From positions 3,968,001 to 4,032,000 of the forward strand of contig NZ_JAFBCF010000001.1 of the NCBI RefSeq assembly GCF_016907535.1: a stretch of DNA of 64,000 bases, given 5' to 3'. The DNA comes from Microlunatus panaciterrae. Lineage in GTDB: Bacteria > Actinomycetota > Actinomycetes > Propionibacteriales > Propionibacteriaceae. Of the stretch, positions 28,707 through 37,401 are shown piece after piece. The translations under genes and the position numbers were made by a program. Numbering within the stretch: the first letter of the stretch is position 1; every line of letters starts with the position of its first letter. The notes below the pieces were generated by a model that was not told the origin of the DNA, did not search any database, and saw only the letters and a program-made list of their open reading frames with translations.

Positions 28707-30103
28707 CGTCTGCGGTTGTCGTCGGGGGCGGTATCGCCGGGCTGACAGCGGCTCGCGGGCTGGCCCTGTCAGGGTTCTCCGTAACCGTGCTGGAGGCGGG
28801 CGCGCGGGTCGGCGGCAAGCTGGCCGGGATCGAGCTGGACGGCGCCGAGCTGGACAGCGGCGCTGAGTCGGTGCTGGCCCGGCGACCCGAGGCGGTGCAG
28901 CTGATCGGCGAGCTGGGACTCGGGGACCGGATGGTGCGCCCAACCGAGGCGAAGGCCCAGGTGTTCGTGGACGCCCAGGTCCGCCCGCTGCCGCCCTCGG
29001 CGACCGGTGTCCCCTACGACCTGGACCGGCTGTCGGGGTACCTGACGCCGGCCGGATTGGAGCGGGCCCGCCAGGAACCGGACCTTCCGGCCCCGCCGCT
29101 GCCGGGCGACGTCGGCATCGGCAACTATGTTGCCGACCGGTTCGGTGACGAGGTCACCGACCGGCTGCTCGAACCGCTGCTCGGTGGGGTGTACGCCGGG
29201 CACTCGCGAGAGCTGTCGTTCGCGGCTGTCGCACCGAGGCTGTTCGAGAAGGCCCGGTTCGGCGGATCCCTGCTCGAGCACGCCCGCCCGGAGCGTCCTA
29301 GCCCGGAGAACCCGAACGGGCAGGGCAGTGATCCCGTCTTCGCAGGTCTGCTCGGCGGCGTCCACGGCTTGGTCACGTCGTTGCAGCAGGACCTGGAGCA
29401 GCGGGGGGTGGCCGTTCGGACCGGGGTCACGGTGCGCGAGCTGCGGCGGGACGCCGACGGCCGGTTCCGGTTGGTCTGCGGGCCGGTGCCGACCCCGACC
29501 ACGGTCACCGCGGACGTCGTCGTGCTGGCGGCGCCGGCGAAACCCGTGGGCCGACTGCTGTCCCCGCTGGTCGGCCGGCCGGCCGAGGCGTACGCCCGGG
29601 TCCCGTACGCCTCGATGGCGGTTCTGACGCTGGTGGTCAGCAATGCTCAGCTGACCGGCTCTGGTCTGCTGGTGCCACCGGGGGAGCTGCCCACGATCAA
29701 GGCGCTGACGTTCTCCAGCCGGAAATGGGACTGGGTCGCAGCGACGACCACGTCGACCTGGGGCGAGGGGGTCGACGTGGTCCGGGCCAGTGTCGGACGC
29801 TTCGGTGAGGCGAAGCTGCTGCAGCTCGACGATGACGCGCTGCTGGCGCGGACGTTTGCGGAGGCGAAGACCCTTCCGGGTTGGGGTGGCAGCGTGCTCG
29901 TCGCCGGGCAGGTGCAACGCTGGGGTGGTGGGTTGCCGCAGTACCTGGTCGGCCACACCGACCTGGTGGCCGACCTGCGTGGGGCCGTCGACGAGGTGCC
30001 CGGCCTGGCCGTCTGTGGGGCGGCATTGAGCGGTGTGGGTATCGCCGCCTGTGTCGGCAGTGCCGGCGCCGCCGTCGACAAGATCAACTCCGAGAGGAAC
30101 TGA
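28703..30103 (+). CDS. cgoX: Coproporphyrinogen III oxidase (protoporphyrinogen-oxidase family flavoenzyme)
   Basis: The 466-residue FAD enzyme (historically hemG/hemY) oxidises coproporphyrinogen III to coproporphyrin III in the Gram-positive heme route. The FAD motif is at the start ([20 protein letters not shown]) with [12 protein letters not shown] after strand 2; [12 protein letters not shown] and the C-terminal [20 protein letters not shown] close the FAD site. ATG 28703 overlaps the hemE stop. The longer open frame upstream runs inside hemE and is rejected. chdC starts two bases after the stop. Confidence 0.95.
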   Translation: MTSAVVVGGGIAGLTAARGLALSGFSVTVLEAGARVGGKLAGIELDGAELDSGAESVLARRPEAVQLIGELGLGDRMVRPTEAKAQVFVDAQVRPLPPSATGVPYDLDRLSGYLTPAGLERARQEPDLPAPPLPGDVGIGNYVADRFGDEVTDRLLEPLLGGVYAGHSRELSFAAVAPRLFEKARFGGSLLEHARPERPSPENPNGQGSDPVFAGLLGGVHGLVTSLQQDLEQRGVAVRTGVTVRELRRDADGRFRLVCGPVPTPTTVTADVVVLAAPAKPVGRLLSPLVGRPAEAYARVPYASMAVLTLVVSNAQLTGSGLLVPPGELPTIKALTFSSRKWDWVAATTTSTWGEGVDVVRASVGRFGEAKLLQLDDDALLARTFAEAKTLPGWGGSVLVAGQVQRWGGGLPQYLVGHTDLVADLRGAVDEVPGLAVCGAALSGVGIAACVGSAGAAVDKINSERN

Positions 30104-30105
30104 GG

Positions 30106-30786
30106 ATGAAGGCACGAGAGATCAACGCGTCGATCCGCTACACGATGTGGTCGGTGTTCCGTCGGACGGCTCGGCTGGACGCGCCAGCCGCAGAGCTGGC
30201 CGAGGCCGCCCTGAAGGAGGTCGCGGCCGCCACCGAGGGCACCGACCTTGTCATCCGCGGCTGGTACGACGTGGCCGGGCTGCGCGCCGACGCCGACCTG
30301 ATGGTGTGGTGGCACGCGTCGTCGTCGGAGACGCTGCAGGACGCCTACCACGCCCTGCGCCGTTCTGCGCTCGGCGACCTGCTGGAGCCGGTCTGGTCCC
30401 AGCTGGCGCTGCACCGGCCCGCGGAGTTCAACAAGGGCCATGTGCCGGCGTTCATGCAGGACGAGCAGCCCAAGGCGCACCTGTGCGTGTACCCCTTCGT
30501 GCGCTCGTACGAGTGGTACCTGCTGCCTGATGAGGACCGCCGGGCGATGCTGTCGGAGCACGGACAGCTGGCCCGACCGTACCCGGATGTGCGCGCCAAC
30601 ACTGTGTCGGCGTTCGCGCTCGGCGACTACGAGTGGATGCTCGCCTTCGAGGCGGACGATCTGCACCGAATCGTGGACCTGATGCGCGATCTGCGCGCGG
30701 CCGCCGCCCGGCGGCACACCCGCGAGGAGGTCCCCTTCTACACCGGGCGACGGCGCGAGCTGGAGACCATCCTCACCTCCTGGTGA
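30106..30786 (+). CDS. chdC: Coproheme decarboxylase (HemQ/ChdC)
   Basis: The 226-residue protein belongs to the chlorite-dismutase-like fold family and decarboxylates Fe-coproporphyrin III to heme b with peroxide. It shows [15 protein letters not shown] at the start, [16 protein letters not shown], and the catalytic-tyrosine region [25 protein letters not shown] closes the C-terminus. ATG 30106 has GAGG directly upstream, two bases after the cgoX stop. It confirms that this organism uses the coproporphyrin-dependent pathway; the iron-inserting hemH is 28 kb away. Confidence 0.96.
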   Translation: MKAREINASIRYTMWSVFRRTARLDAPAAELAEAALKEVAAATEGTDLVIRGWYDVAGLRADADLMVWWHASSSETLQDAYHALRRSALGDLLEPVWSQLALHRPAEFNKGHVPAFMQDEQPKAHLCVYPFVRSYEWYLLPDEDRRAMLSEHGQLARPYPDVRANTVSAFALGDYEWMLAFEADDLHRIVDLMRDLRAAAARRHTREEVPFYTGRRRELETILTSW

Positions 30787-30787
30787 C

Positions 30788-31234
30788 CTACTTGCCGTGC
30801 TCGGCCGGCTCGAGGGTCAGCGACACCGAGTTGATGCAGTACCGCATGTCGGTGGGGGTGTCGTAGCCCTCCCCGGTGAATACGTGTCCCAGGTGAGAGT
30901 CGCACTTCGCGCAGCGCACCTCGACCCGTTTCATGAACATCGAGCTGTCCTCGATATAGACGACCCGGTCCTCGGCCAGTGGCGCGAAGAAGGACGGCCA
31001 GCCGCAGTGCGACTCGAACTTCTGGGTGCTCCGGAACAGCTCGGCGTTGCAGGCGCGGCACCGGTAGATGCCCTCGGTCTTGGTGTCGGTGTATTTGCCG
31101 GTGAACGGCCGTTCGGTGCCGGCCTCGCGCAGCACCTTGTACTCGAGCGGGCTCAGCTGGGCACGCCACTCGGACTCAGATTTGACCACCTTGCCGACCT
31201 GGGCGGCCGGGCTGGTGTTCTCGATGTCGGTCAT
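30788..31234 (-). CDS. msrB: Peptide-methionine (R)-S-oxide reductase
   Basis: The 148-residue enzyme reduces the R epimer of methionine sulfoxide in proteins. It has both zinc pairs (CRAC near residue 60 and CAKC near 109), the HCGWPSF motif and the catalytic cysteine in RYCINSVSL. ATG 31234 has AGGAG at a normal distance. The longer frame upstream is not conserved. It is convergent with chdC (one base between the stops) and divergent from the LigD-like gene. Confidence 0.96.
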   Translation of the reverse strand: MTDIENTSPAAQVGKVVKSESEWRAQLSPLEYKVLREAGTERPFTGKYTDTKTEGIYRCRACNAELFRSTQKFESHCGWPSFFAPLAEDRVVYIEDSSMFMKRVEVRCAKCDSHLGHVFTGEGYDTPTDMRYCINSVSLTLEPAEHGK

Positions 31235-31316
31235 GATGTTCTCCTCCGCGCCGGTCGAGTGAGTTCCCCGGGCCCCACCAGGGTACTTGGCCTGGGCCCG
31301 CCCAGCCCAGGCCGCG

Positions 31317-31328
31317 TAGGCTGACGCC
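31317..31328 (+). promoter_or_regulatory. Leaderless-type -10 element (TAGGCT, 6-nt spacer) for the LigD-like polymerase gene
   Basis: TAGGCT at 31317-31322 is followed by six bases and the ATG at 31329, with no Shine-Dalgarno sequence. Confidence 0.5.
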
Positions 31329-32396
31329 ATGGCGACCCCGGCAACTGAGATCGAGGTGGGCGGACGGCCCGTGCGCGTGTCGAACCCGGACAAGGTCTAC
31401 TTTCCCGATGTCGGACTGACCAAGATCGACATCGTGGAGTACTTCGTGGCCGTCGGCGCCGGGGTGTTCGCGGCTCTGCAGGACCGGCCCACCACGCTGG
31501 AGCGCTGGCCAGGGGGATACTCGCCGGAGGCGCGACTGACCACCCGTCAGGACGGGCATGGTGACGCGTTCTACCAGAAGCGAGCGCCGACCAAGGGCAG
31601 GCCGGAGTGGGTGCAGACGGCCAAGATCAAGTTCCCCTCCGGCCGGACCGCTGACCAGGTCTGTCCGACCGAGCTCGCTACCGTCGCCTGGGCAGCCAAC
31701 CTCGGAACGCTGCGGTTCCATCCCCAACCCGTGAAGAAGGACGACACCGACCTGGTCGACCAGCTGCGCATTGATCTTGATCCGCAGCCGGGGACGGACT
31801 TCGCCGATGCCGTTCGGGCGGCCCACGAGCTCCGTGGCGTGCTGGCGGACGCGGGACTGGTCGGCTTCCCGAAGACCAGTGGTGGCCGGGGCGTGCACGT
31901 ATTCGTTCCCGTGGAGGCCGGCTGGGACTTCATCGACGCCCGCCACGCGGTGATCGCCCTTGGTCGTGAGCTGGCCCGGAGGATGCCCGAGCAGGTCACG
32001 GTGAACTGGTGGAAGGAGGAGCGGGGGGAGCGCATTTTCGTCGATTTCAACCAGATGGCCCGGGACCGGACGATCGCCTCGGCGTACTCGATCCGGCCGA
32101 CCCCCGAGGCGAGAGTCTCGGCCCCGCTGCGCTGGGAAGAGCTGTCGTCCGTCGGCCCGGAGGACTTCACCGTGTCCACCATGTTGACCCGGTTCGCGGA
32201 GGCCGGTGACGTGTGGGAGTCGTTCTATTCCGAGCCCCCCGGCCGGCTGGAGCAGGCGCTGGAGATGTACGCCCGGGACGAACGTGACCGCGGCGAGGGG
32301 GAGATGCCCTACCCGCCGGAGTACCCGAAGATGCCGGGCGAGCCACCCAGGGTGCAGCCCTCGCGCAAGCGCCAGGACCCCGGCGACGATCGGTGA
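31329..32396 (+). CDS. Stand-alone LigD-type polymerase/primase domain (archaeo-eukaryotic primase family)
   Basis: The 355-residue product corresponds to the polymerase domain of the NHEJ enzyme LigD without ligase or phosphoesterase domains. It has VSNPDKVYFPDVGLTKIDIV at the start, LATVAWAANLGTLRFHP, the metal-binding QLRIDLDPQPG and KTSGGRGVHVFVP, and IFVDFNQMARDRTIASAYS. Such enzymes add (ribo)nucleotides at DNA ends or gaps. No Ku or ATP-dependent ligase gene lies in the window, so a role in NHEJ or gap filling is inferred from the family. The C-terminal 50 residues are charged and probably flexible. Confidence 0.9.
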   Translation: MATPATEIEVGGRPVRVSNPDKVYFPDVGLTKIDIVEYFVAVGAGVFAALQDRPTTLERWPGGYSPEARLTTRQDGHGDAFYQKRAPTKGRPEWVQTAKIKFPSGRTADQVCPTELATVAWAANLGTLRFHPQPVKKDDTDLVDQLRIDLDPQPGTDFADAVRAAHELRGVLADAGLVGFPKTSGGRGVHVFVPVEAGWDFIDARHAVIALGRELARRMPEQVTVNWWKEERGERIFVDFNQMARDRTIASAYSIRPTPEARVSAPLRWEELSSVGPEDFTVSTMLTRFAEAGDVWESFYSEPPGRLEQALEMYARDERDRGEGEMPYPPEYPKMPGEPPRVQPSRKRQDPGDDR

Positions 32397-32442
32397 CGTC
32401 GCGGCCGGGGATGCAGCGAGCTGCCCTTGGGTGGCGTCACGG

Positions 32443-32463
32443 CCGTACCGAGACCTCGTACGG
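32443..32463. terminator. Possible hairpin between convergent genes
   Basis: CCGTACCGAG (32443-32452) and CTCGTACGG (32455-32463) pair over nine positions with one bulge and a very small loop. It lies between the LigD-like gene and the RibD-like gene, so it could stop both. Confidence 0.35.
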
Positions 32464-32485
32464 TCGCGGTGCGGGACGACGCGGG

Positions 32486-33265
32486 TCAGCGGTGGCGATG
32501 GTAGCTGGTGAAGAGCGCGCCATCGTCGGCCAACATGGCGAACTCGAGGGCGAATGCACGCGGGTCGTTCAGCAGCGGGCCGACGACGGTGCGCTGGCCG
32601 GGACCACCGATGACGGTCGGGGCGAGCGTCAGACACATCTCGTCCAGCAGGTCGGCCGCCAGCAGCGCGTGGTGCAGGGTCGCGCCACCCTCGCAGAGCA
32701 ACCGGCGGTAACCGGAGGCCACCAGCAGATCGACTCCGGCTGCGAGGTCCACGCTGCCGCTACCCACCTGCAGAAGATCGAAACCGGCCTGCTCGAACCT
32801 CCGCAGGTCCTCCGGCCGGTGGTCGGTCGTCGTCATGATCATCACCCTTCCGCCCGAACCGGAGGGCGCGGTCGCCATCTCGAGGGAGAGGTCGAGTGAC
32901 CGAGTGACGACGACCAACGTGGGTACCGGGCTCAGGTCTTCACTGCGGCGGACCTCCTGCTGCCAGGGAGCCAGATCCACCGCCCGGTAGCGTTCTTTGC
33001 GGACCGTGCCGGCGCCTGCGATCACGGCATCGGCATGGGCACGTTGCAGGGCGAAGACATGCTGGTCACTGGGGGTGTTGATCGTTCCGGAACGCTCGTC
33101 CGGTCCTTGGGCCGAGCCGTCCAGGGTGGCGACGAAGTTGGTCCGGAGCCAGTGGGAGTCTCCGGTCGGCAGTGGATGGCGGTAGAGCCGCCGAAGGGCA
33201 AGATCATCCAGCGGCATGCCCACGATTCCGTCGGACCGTCCGAAGAGTTGCTGCATGCACGGCAT
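32486..33265 (-). CDS. RibD C-terminal-type (pyrimidine reductase) family protein
   Basis: The 259-residue product resembles the reductase half of RibD and related dihydrofolate-reductase-fold enzymes: SHWLRTNFVATLDGSAQG, INTPSDQHVFALQRAHADAV, GAGTVRKERYR and LLCEGGATLHHALLAADLLDE. No deaminase domain and no other riboflavin gene is present, so the substrate is unknown. ATG 33265 (MPCMQQLFG) was chosen; ATG 33256 is three codons later and also possible. It is divergent from ppk2, with 41 bp between the starts. Confidence 0.85.
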   Translation of the reverse strand: MPCMQQLFGRSDGIVGMPLDDLALRRLYRHPLPTGDSHWLRTNFVATLDGSAQGPDERSGTINTPSDQHVFALQRAHADAVIAGAGTVRKERYRAVDLAPWQQEVRRSEDLSPVPTLVVVTRSLDLSLEMATAPSGSGGRVMIMTTTDHRPEDLRRFEQAGFDLLQVGSGSVDLAAGVDLLVASGYRRLLCEGGATLHHALLAADLLDEMCLTLAPTVIGGPGQRTVVGPLLNDPRAFALEFAMLADDGALFTSYHRHR

Positions 33266-33294
33266 CTTTTCACGTCGCGACCGCTGTTTTGGTG

Positions 33295-33306
33295 CACAAT
33301 CACCCC
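33295..33306 (+). promoter_or_regulatory. Possible leaderless -10 element (CACAAT, 6-nt spacer) for ppk2
   Basis: CACAAT at 33295-33300 lies six bases before the ppk2 ATG, with no Shine-Dalgarno. It lacks the usual first T, so confidence is lower than for the other leaderless sites. Confidence 0.35.
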
Positions 33307-34212
33307 ATGGCCAAGTCGAAGCAAGGCAAGGGAAAGCACCTGGTGGAGGTCGTCGACCCCATCGAACCGACCACACCGTTGACCAAGGCACTCCGGCTGC
33401 CGACCGGCCCGGTCGACCTGGCTGCCCTCGACCCGCGCGCCACGACGGGGTTCCAGGGGAAGAAGAAGGACGCTCCTGGGCTGACCGAGGCGCTCGGGCC
33501 ACGGCTAAGCGACCTTCAGGAGCGGCTGTTTGCCGAGGGGCGCAGCGGTGAGGACAACGCGAAGCGGGTTCTCGTTGTGCTGCAGGGCATGGACACCTCA
33601 GGCAAGGGCGGGGTGATCCGGCACGCGTTCGGTCTGGTGGACCCCCAGGGCGTCCAGCTCAAGGCGTTCAAGGCTCCGACGGCGGAGGAGCGCAAGCACC
33701 CTTACCTGTGGCGGATCGAGCAAGCGCTGCCGGCGCCGGGCATGATCGGGATCTTTGACCGTTCGCACTATGAGGACGTGTTGATCGTCCGCGTTCACGA
33801 GCTCGTCGAGAGGGCAGTCTGGAGCCGGCGCTACAGCCAGATCAACAGGTTCGAGGAGAAGCTGGCCTCAGCGGGTGTCACGGTGCTCAAGTGTTTTTTG
33901 CACATCTCCCGTGACGAGCAGAAGGAACGCCTGATGGAGCGGCTGGACAAGCCGGACAAGCACTGGAAGTACAACCCTGGCGATGTGGATGAGCGGCTCC
34001 GCTGGCCCGACTATGCCGAGGCTTACGCTGCTGCGCTGGAGAAGTGCAACACCGATGCCGCACCGTGGTATGTGATCCCGTCCGACCGCAAGTGGTACCG
34101 CAACTGGGCTGTCGCGCAGCTGCTCGCTGAGCACCTTGAGGCAATCGACCCGCAATGGCCGAAGGCGGACTTCGACGTCGAGCAGGAGAAGGTCAGGCTC
34201 GCAGCCACCTGA
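33307..34212 (+). CDS. ppk2: Polyphosphate kinase 2 family protein
   Basis: The 301-residue cytosolic enzyme transfers phosphate between polyphosphate and nucleotides. The P-loop QGMDTSGKGGVIRH is near residues 92-105, the Walker B/lid region is in GIFDRSHYEDVLIVRVH, and FLHISRDEQKERLMERL and NTDAAPWYVIPSDRKWYRNW follow, as in PPK2 proteins. Which direction (ATP/GTP synthesis or polyphosphate synthesis) and which nucleotide cannot be read here. The frame is open upstream, but ATG 33307 fits both the family and the promoter element. PPK2 is prominent in polyphosphate-accumulating Propionibacteriales, which suits the proposed host. Confidence 0.93.
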   Translation: MAKSKQGKGKHLVEVVDPIEPTTPLTKALRLPTGPVDLAALDPRATTGFQGKKKDAPGLTEALGPRLSDLQERLFAEGRSGEDNAKRVLVVLQGMDTSGKGGVIRHAFGLVDPQGVQLKAFKAPTAEERKHPYLWRIEQALPAPGMIGIFDRSHYEDVLIVRVHELVERAVWSRRYSQINRFEEKLASAGVTVLKCFLHISRDEQKERLMERLDKPDKHWKYNPGDVDERLRWPDYAEAYAAALEKCNTDAAPWYVIPSDRKWYRNWAVAQLLAEHLEAIDPQWPKADFDVEQEKVRLAAT

Positions 34213-34468
34213 TCGACGTTTGAGGGAGCGGAAGCGGCCCAGCACCGAGCTCGATGTTTGAGATCGGGCGTGAGGGGAAAAGTAAGAGGGCCGGACGCGT
34301 TGCGGTGCGAGGGGCCGGTCCCGAGCATCTTTGATCAATTCGCGCTATCAAGATCGTCGTTGGCGCGCCTCCGCGAGCTGATGACGGTGTCCCTTACCCG
34401 TCCTGATCTGGTCGCGTGCCGAAAGGCACTGTTTGACCAGGTACGCCATCCCATCGAATGGAGATGTC

Positions 34469-35218
34469 ATGACCCAGAATCCCTACACATCCGATCCCAC
34501 CCTGCCGGACCGTGCGGTGCCGCCAGTCTCGTCGACCCCACCGCCGCCGGTCCCGGCCTACGAGCCGGTGCCGGCCTACGAGCCCGTCCCGGTTGCTGAC
34601 GACCGGTCGACCAAGGAGGTCGCGAAGGACGAGGCCGGTGCCGTGAAGGACACCACCGTAGAGGCCGGCCAGCAGGTCGCTGGCGTCGCCAAGGAGCAGG
34701 CCGGCAATGTTGCGGCTGAGGCGGGCCACCAGTTGAAGAGCCTGTTCCAGCAGACGATGGGTGAGGTGTCCAGCCAGGCTGGCTCCCAGCAGCAGCGACT
34801 GGCCGACACCGTCCAGTCGCTTGCTCGTGAGCTCGGATCGATGGCTTCCGCCTCCCAGGAGTCGGGGCCGATGACCGATCTGGCCAGGCAGGCCTCGGCC
34901 AAGGGTGACCACATTGCCCATTGGCTGCAGACCCACGAGCCCCGGGATCTGCTGAACGAAGCCCGCTCGTTCGCCCGCCGCCGCCCGGCCGTCTTCCTGG
35001 CCGGTGCCGCTGTGGCCGGAGTGCTGGCGGGACGACTGACCCGGGGAATGGCCGCCCTGGCAAGCGACTCCTCCTCAACCGGCAACAGCCAGCAGCCGTC
35101 GCAGTCGGACTACGCCACCCTGGAGGCTCGGCCCTCGCTGACGCAGGCTCCCTATGATCCGCTGGTCGCAGGGTCCGAGTACCCGGTCGCGGCACGCGAA
35201 GACGACGTGACGCGATGA
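34469..35218 (+). CDS. Hypothetical protein with Pro-rich start, amphipathic helices and one hydrophobic segment
   Basis: The 249-residue protein begins with a Pro-rich disordered stretch (PPPVPAYEPVPAYEPVP, about 27-43). A long Ala/Gln/Glu-rich amphipathic region follows (repeated VKDTTVEAGQQV-like and EAGHQLKSLFQQTM), then one hydrophobic segment (PAVFLAGAAVAGVLAGRLTRG, about 170-190) and a disordered tail. Such proteins commonly accompany the holin-family and DUF3618 proteins in actinobacteria. The start is set by GGAG six bases before ATG 34469. It overlaps the next gene by four bases. About 256 bp without a recognisable feature lie upstream. Confidence 0.75.
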   Translation: MTQNPYTSDPTLPDRAVPPVSSTPPPPVPAYEPVPAYEPVPVADDRSTKEVAKDEAGAVKDTTVEAGQQVAGVAKEQAGNVAAEAGHQLKSLFQQTMGEVSSQAGSQQQRLADTVQSLARELGSMASASQESGPMTDLARQASAKGDHIAHWLQTHEPRDLLNEARSFARRRPAVFLAGAAVAGVLAGRLTRGMAALASDSSSTGNSQQPSQSDYATLEARPSLTQAPYDPLVAGSEYPVAAREDDVTR

Positions 35219-35676
35219 CTGACCCGTACACCAGTGCCCCGGCGTCCAGCCGGAGCGACGCGACCGGTCCGGGCTACCCACCCAGGGAACAGGACACTCG
35301 CTCGATCGGCGACCTGCTGGGTGACGTCACCCGGGATCTGTCGACTCTGATGCGGCAAGAGGTTGCACTGGCCAAGGCCGAGCTGAGCCAGTCTGCCTCG
35401 CGAGCCGGCAAGGGAACAGGCATGTTCGTGGGCGCCGGTGTGGCCGGCTTCCTGGTCTTGCTCTTCCTCTCGGTCTCCCTCTGGTGGGCCATCGGCAACC
35501 AGATCGGACGCGGTTGGGCCGCTCTGATCGTCGCCATCATCTGGGCCATCATCGCCGCAATCCTCGCCATGGTGGGGAAGAAGGAGATGGAGAGAATCCG
35601 AGGTCTGCAGCAGACCACGGACACGCTAGGCAAGATTCCCAACGCACTCAAAGGCAACGAGGAGAACAACCGATGA
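35215..35676 (+). CDS. Holin_3_6-family (putative actinobacterial holin superfamily III) membrane protein
   Basis: The 153-residue protein has a disordered start, a conserved cytosolic helix (IGDLLGDVTRDLSTLMRQEVALAKAEL), two membrane helices (GMFVGAGVAGFLVLLFLSVSLWW and GWAALIVAIIWAIIAAILAMVG in part) and a charged tail. It matches the Phage_holin_3_6/YqjE-like family. Despite the name, chromosomal members in this arrangement are envelope proteins and no phage genes surround it. Both ends overlap neighbours (ATGA), giving a strictly coupled three-gene operon. Confidence 0.85.
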   Translation: MTDPYTSAPASSRSDATGPGYPPREQDTRSIGDLLGDVTRDLSTLMRQEVALAKAELSQSASRAGKGTGMFVGAGVAGFLVLLFLSVSLWWAIGNQIGRGWAALIVAIIWAIIAAILAMVGKKEMERIRGLQQTTDTLGKIPNALKGNEENNR

Positions 35677-36320
35677 CTACCAATGATCCGGACCAGATCC
35701 GCGCTGATATCGAGCGCACCCGGGCCAACCTCAGCAGCGACGTCGATGCGCTGACTGACGAGGCCAACCCGAAGAACATCGCCAAGCGCCAGGCAAACAA
35801 GGTGAAGGACGCGACGATCGGAGTCAAGGACCGCATCATGGGCTCCGCCTCCGATGCCGGTGACGCCGTCGGCGACGCCGCCTCACACGTCGGTGACGCG
35901 GTCTCCGGGGCGCCGAGCGCGGTGCGTTCCAAGGCGCAGGGCAACCCGCTCGCAGCCGGCCTGGTTGCCTTCGGTGCCGGTCTGCTGGTGGCGTCGCTGT
36001 TCCCGCCGTCCGAGAAGGAGCAGCATGCCGCCAGCACAGTCAAGGAGCGCGTCGAGCCGCTCAAAGAGCAGGCCACCGACATCGCCAAGGATGCCGCTGC
36101 CCACCTGAAAGAGCCGGCGCAGCAGGCAGCCGAGTCGGTCAAGGACACCGCGACCGAGGCGGCCCAGACAGTGAAGGACGAGGGTTCCTCGGCGGCAGCC
36201 GACGTGCAGGACCAGGCCGCCTCGTCCAAGCAGTCGGTTCAGGAAGCGCAGTCGGGTCAGGACGCTCCGTCGGGAGCGCAGACCTGGCCGACCGGACAGG
36301 GCAACCCCTCGAGCCGGTAA
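35673..36320 (+). CDS. DUF3618 domain-containing protein with LEA-like helical tail
   Basis: The 215-residue product starts with the DUF3618 signature (DQIRADIERTRANLSSDVDALTDEANP). It has one short hydrophobic stretch (GLVAFGAGLLVASLFPP, about 95-112) and ends with a long Ala/Lys/Glu/Gln-rich region with repeating DTATEAAQTVKDEG-like units, similar to late-embryogenesis-abundant-type helices. The role is probably at the membrane and may be stress related, but this is inference. It overlaps the holin-family gene by four bases. A strong hairpin follows 22 bp after the stop. Confidence 0.85.
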   Translation: MTTNDPDQIRADIERTRANLSSDVDALTDEANPKNIAKRQANKVKDATIGVKDRIMGSASDAGDAVGDAASHVGDAVSGAPSAVRSKAQGNPLAAGLVAFGAGLLVASLFPPSEKEQHAASTVKERVEPLKEQATDIAKDAAAHLKEPAQQAAESVKDTATEAAQTVKDEGSSAAADVQDQAASSKQSVQEAQSGQDAPSGAQTWPTGQGNPSSR

Positions 36321-36341
36321 CACGCTTGGGCTCGGAAACAG

Positions 36342-36386
36342 GACCACGGGCTGACGATCTCTCACTGAGGTCGTCGGCCCGTGGTC
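36342..36386 (+). terminator. Strong hairpin ending the holin/DUF3618 operon
   Basis: GACCACGGGCTGACGATCT (36342-36360) pairs with AGGTCGTCGGCCCGTGGTC (36368-36386) around a 7-base loop, with only two non-Watson-Crick positions, both able to form G-U pairs in RNA. Confidence 0.8.
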
Positions 36387-36416
36387 ATGTCCGGGTCCCT
36401 ATAGCGGGCTCAGGGT

Positions 36417-36520
36417 GGGTGTACGTGCTCTGAGCTTGTCGAAGAGCGGTGGGTGTACGTGCTCTGAGCTTGTCGAAGAGCGGTGAGCGGAGGGCCCTTC
36501 GACAGGCTCAGGGCGCGGAG
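36417..36520. repeat. Cluster of three dispersed-element copies
   Basis: Two tandem 34-bp units carrying CTCTGAGCTTGTCGAAGAG (36428-36446 and 36462-36480) are followed by one copy in the opposite orientation (CCCTTCGACAGGCTCAGGG, about 36495-36513). They lie between the DUF3618 operon terminator and the 3' end of nnrD. Confidence 0.85.
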
Positions 36521-36534
36521 GTCAGCAGGGGAGG

Positions 36535-37401
36535 TCAGCTGCTGAGCTCCATCATCAGGGCCGGAAGCTCGTCCAGGAGCTCGCGGGCGAGGAAACCGAG
36601 CGGGCCGACCCGGGCCGCCAACCGGTCGCCGGCGGCGGCGTGCAGATGCGTGGCCCAGCAGGTCGCCTGCGCTCCGGTAGCACCGCGGCCGAGGAGGCCG
36701 GTTACGGCACCCGCAAGTACGTCACCACTGCCCGAGGTGGCAAGACCTCCGAAGCCGGTGGTGGCCTGCCAGCGGGCACCGTCGGCGTCAGCGACCGCCC
36801 CATGGCAGGTGACCACCGCACCGTAACGGTCCGCGACGGCCGCCACGTCCGACTCGAGGTCGTCGAGATCGCGCTCGAGTAGCCGGGCCGCCTCCTCCTT
36901 GTTCGGCGTCAGCACCAACCGGCCACTGAGCCGGTCACGCAGATCGGTGAGCCGGGGGAGTACGCCGAGGGCGTACGCGTCCAGCACCAGCCAGGTGTCG
37001 TCGGCCACCAGCGGCACCAGCGTCCGCAGCAGCTCGACGGTCTGGTCCGCGTCGTCGAGACCCGGCCCGACCAGCACAACATCGGCCGACTCCAGCTTGT
37101 CGGCGATGGCGCTCAGGTCCGCACCGAGCACCGAGCCGCGGCGGTCCTGCGGCAGACCAGTGACGCCGGACTCCGGCACCGCGACGGCGAGGGCTGTCGC
37201 CACTGACTCGGCCACCGCGAACGACAGGTGGCCGGCGCCGACTCTCATAGCGGCCAGGCCAGCCAGCAGGGCGGCTCCTGGGGTCGAGGCCGCTCCGCCG
37301 ACCACCAGCACCTGGCCACGGCTGTACTTCGAGTCGGTGATCGCCGGCAGTGCCCACTCACGCAGCGAGTTCGGCGTCACCAGCTCAACGCGGTTGGACA
37401 T
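36535..37401 (-). CDS. nnrD: ADP-dependent NAD(P)H-hydrate dehydratase
   Basis: The 288-residue ribokinase-fold enzyme converts damaged S-NAD(P)HX back to NAD(P)H using ADP. Visible are KYSRGQVLVVGGAASTPGAA at the start, GPGLDDADQT, LVLDAYALG, LTPNKEEAARLL and the C-terminal ATSGSGDVLAGAVTGLLGRG. The usual fused epimerase (NnrE) domain is absent, so this is the stand-alone dehydratase. ATG 37401 lies inside the end of the histidine phosphatase gene (17-bp overlap), so the two are co-transcribed. The dispersed repeat lies just after its 3' end. Confidence 0.92.
   Translation of the reverse strand: MSNRVELVTPNSLREWALPAITDSKYSRGQVLVVGGAASTPGAALLAGLAAMRVGAGHLSFAVAESVATALAVAVPESGVTGLPQDRRGSVLGADLSAIADKLESADVVLVGPGLDDADQTVELLRTLVPLVADDTWLVLDAYALGVLPRLTDLRDRLSGRLVLTPNKEEAARLLERDLDDLESDVAAVADRYGAVVTCHGAVADADGARWQATTGFGGLATSGSGDVLAGAVTGLLGRGATGAQATCWATHLHAAAGDRLAARVGPLGFLARELLDELPALMMELSS

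Noticed and set aside
35215-35676. Holin annotation as evidence of a prophage
   Set aside because: No capsid, tail, integrase or lysin genes surround it, and this holin-family type is a normal chromosomal envelope protein in actinobacteria.
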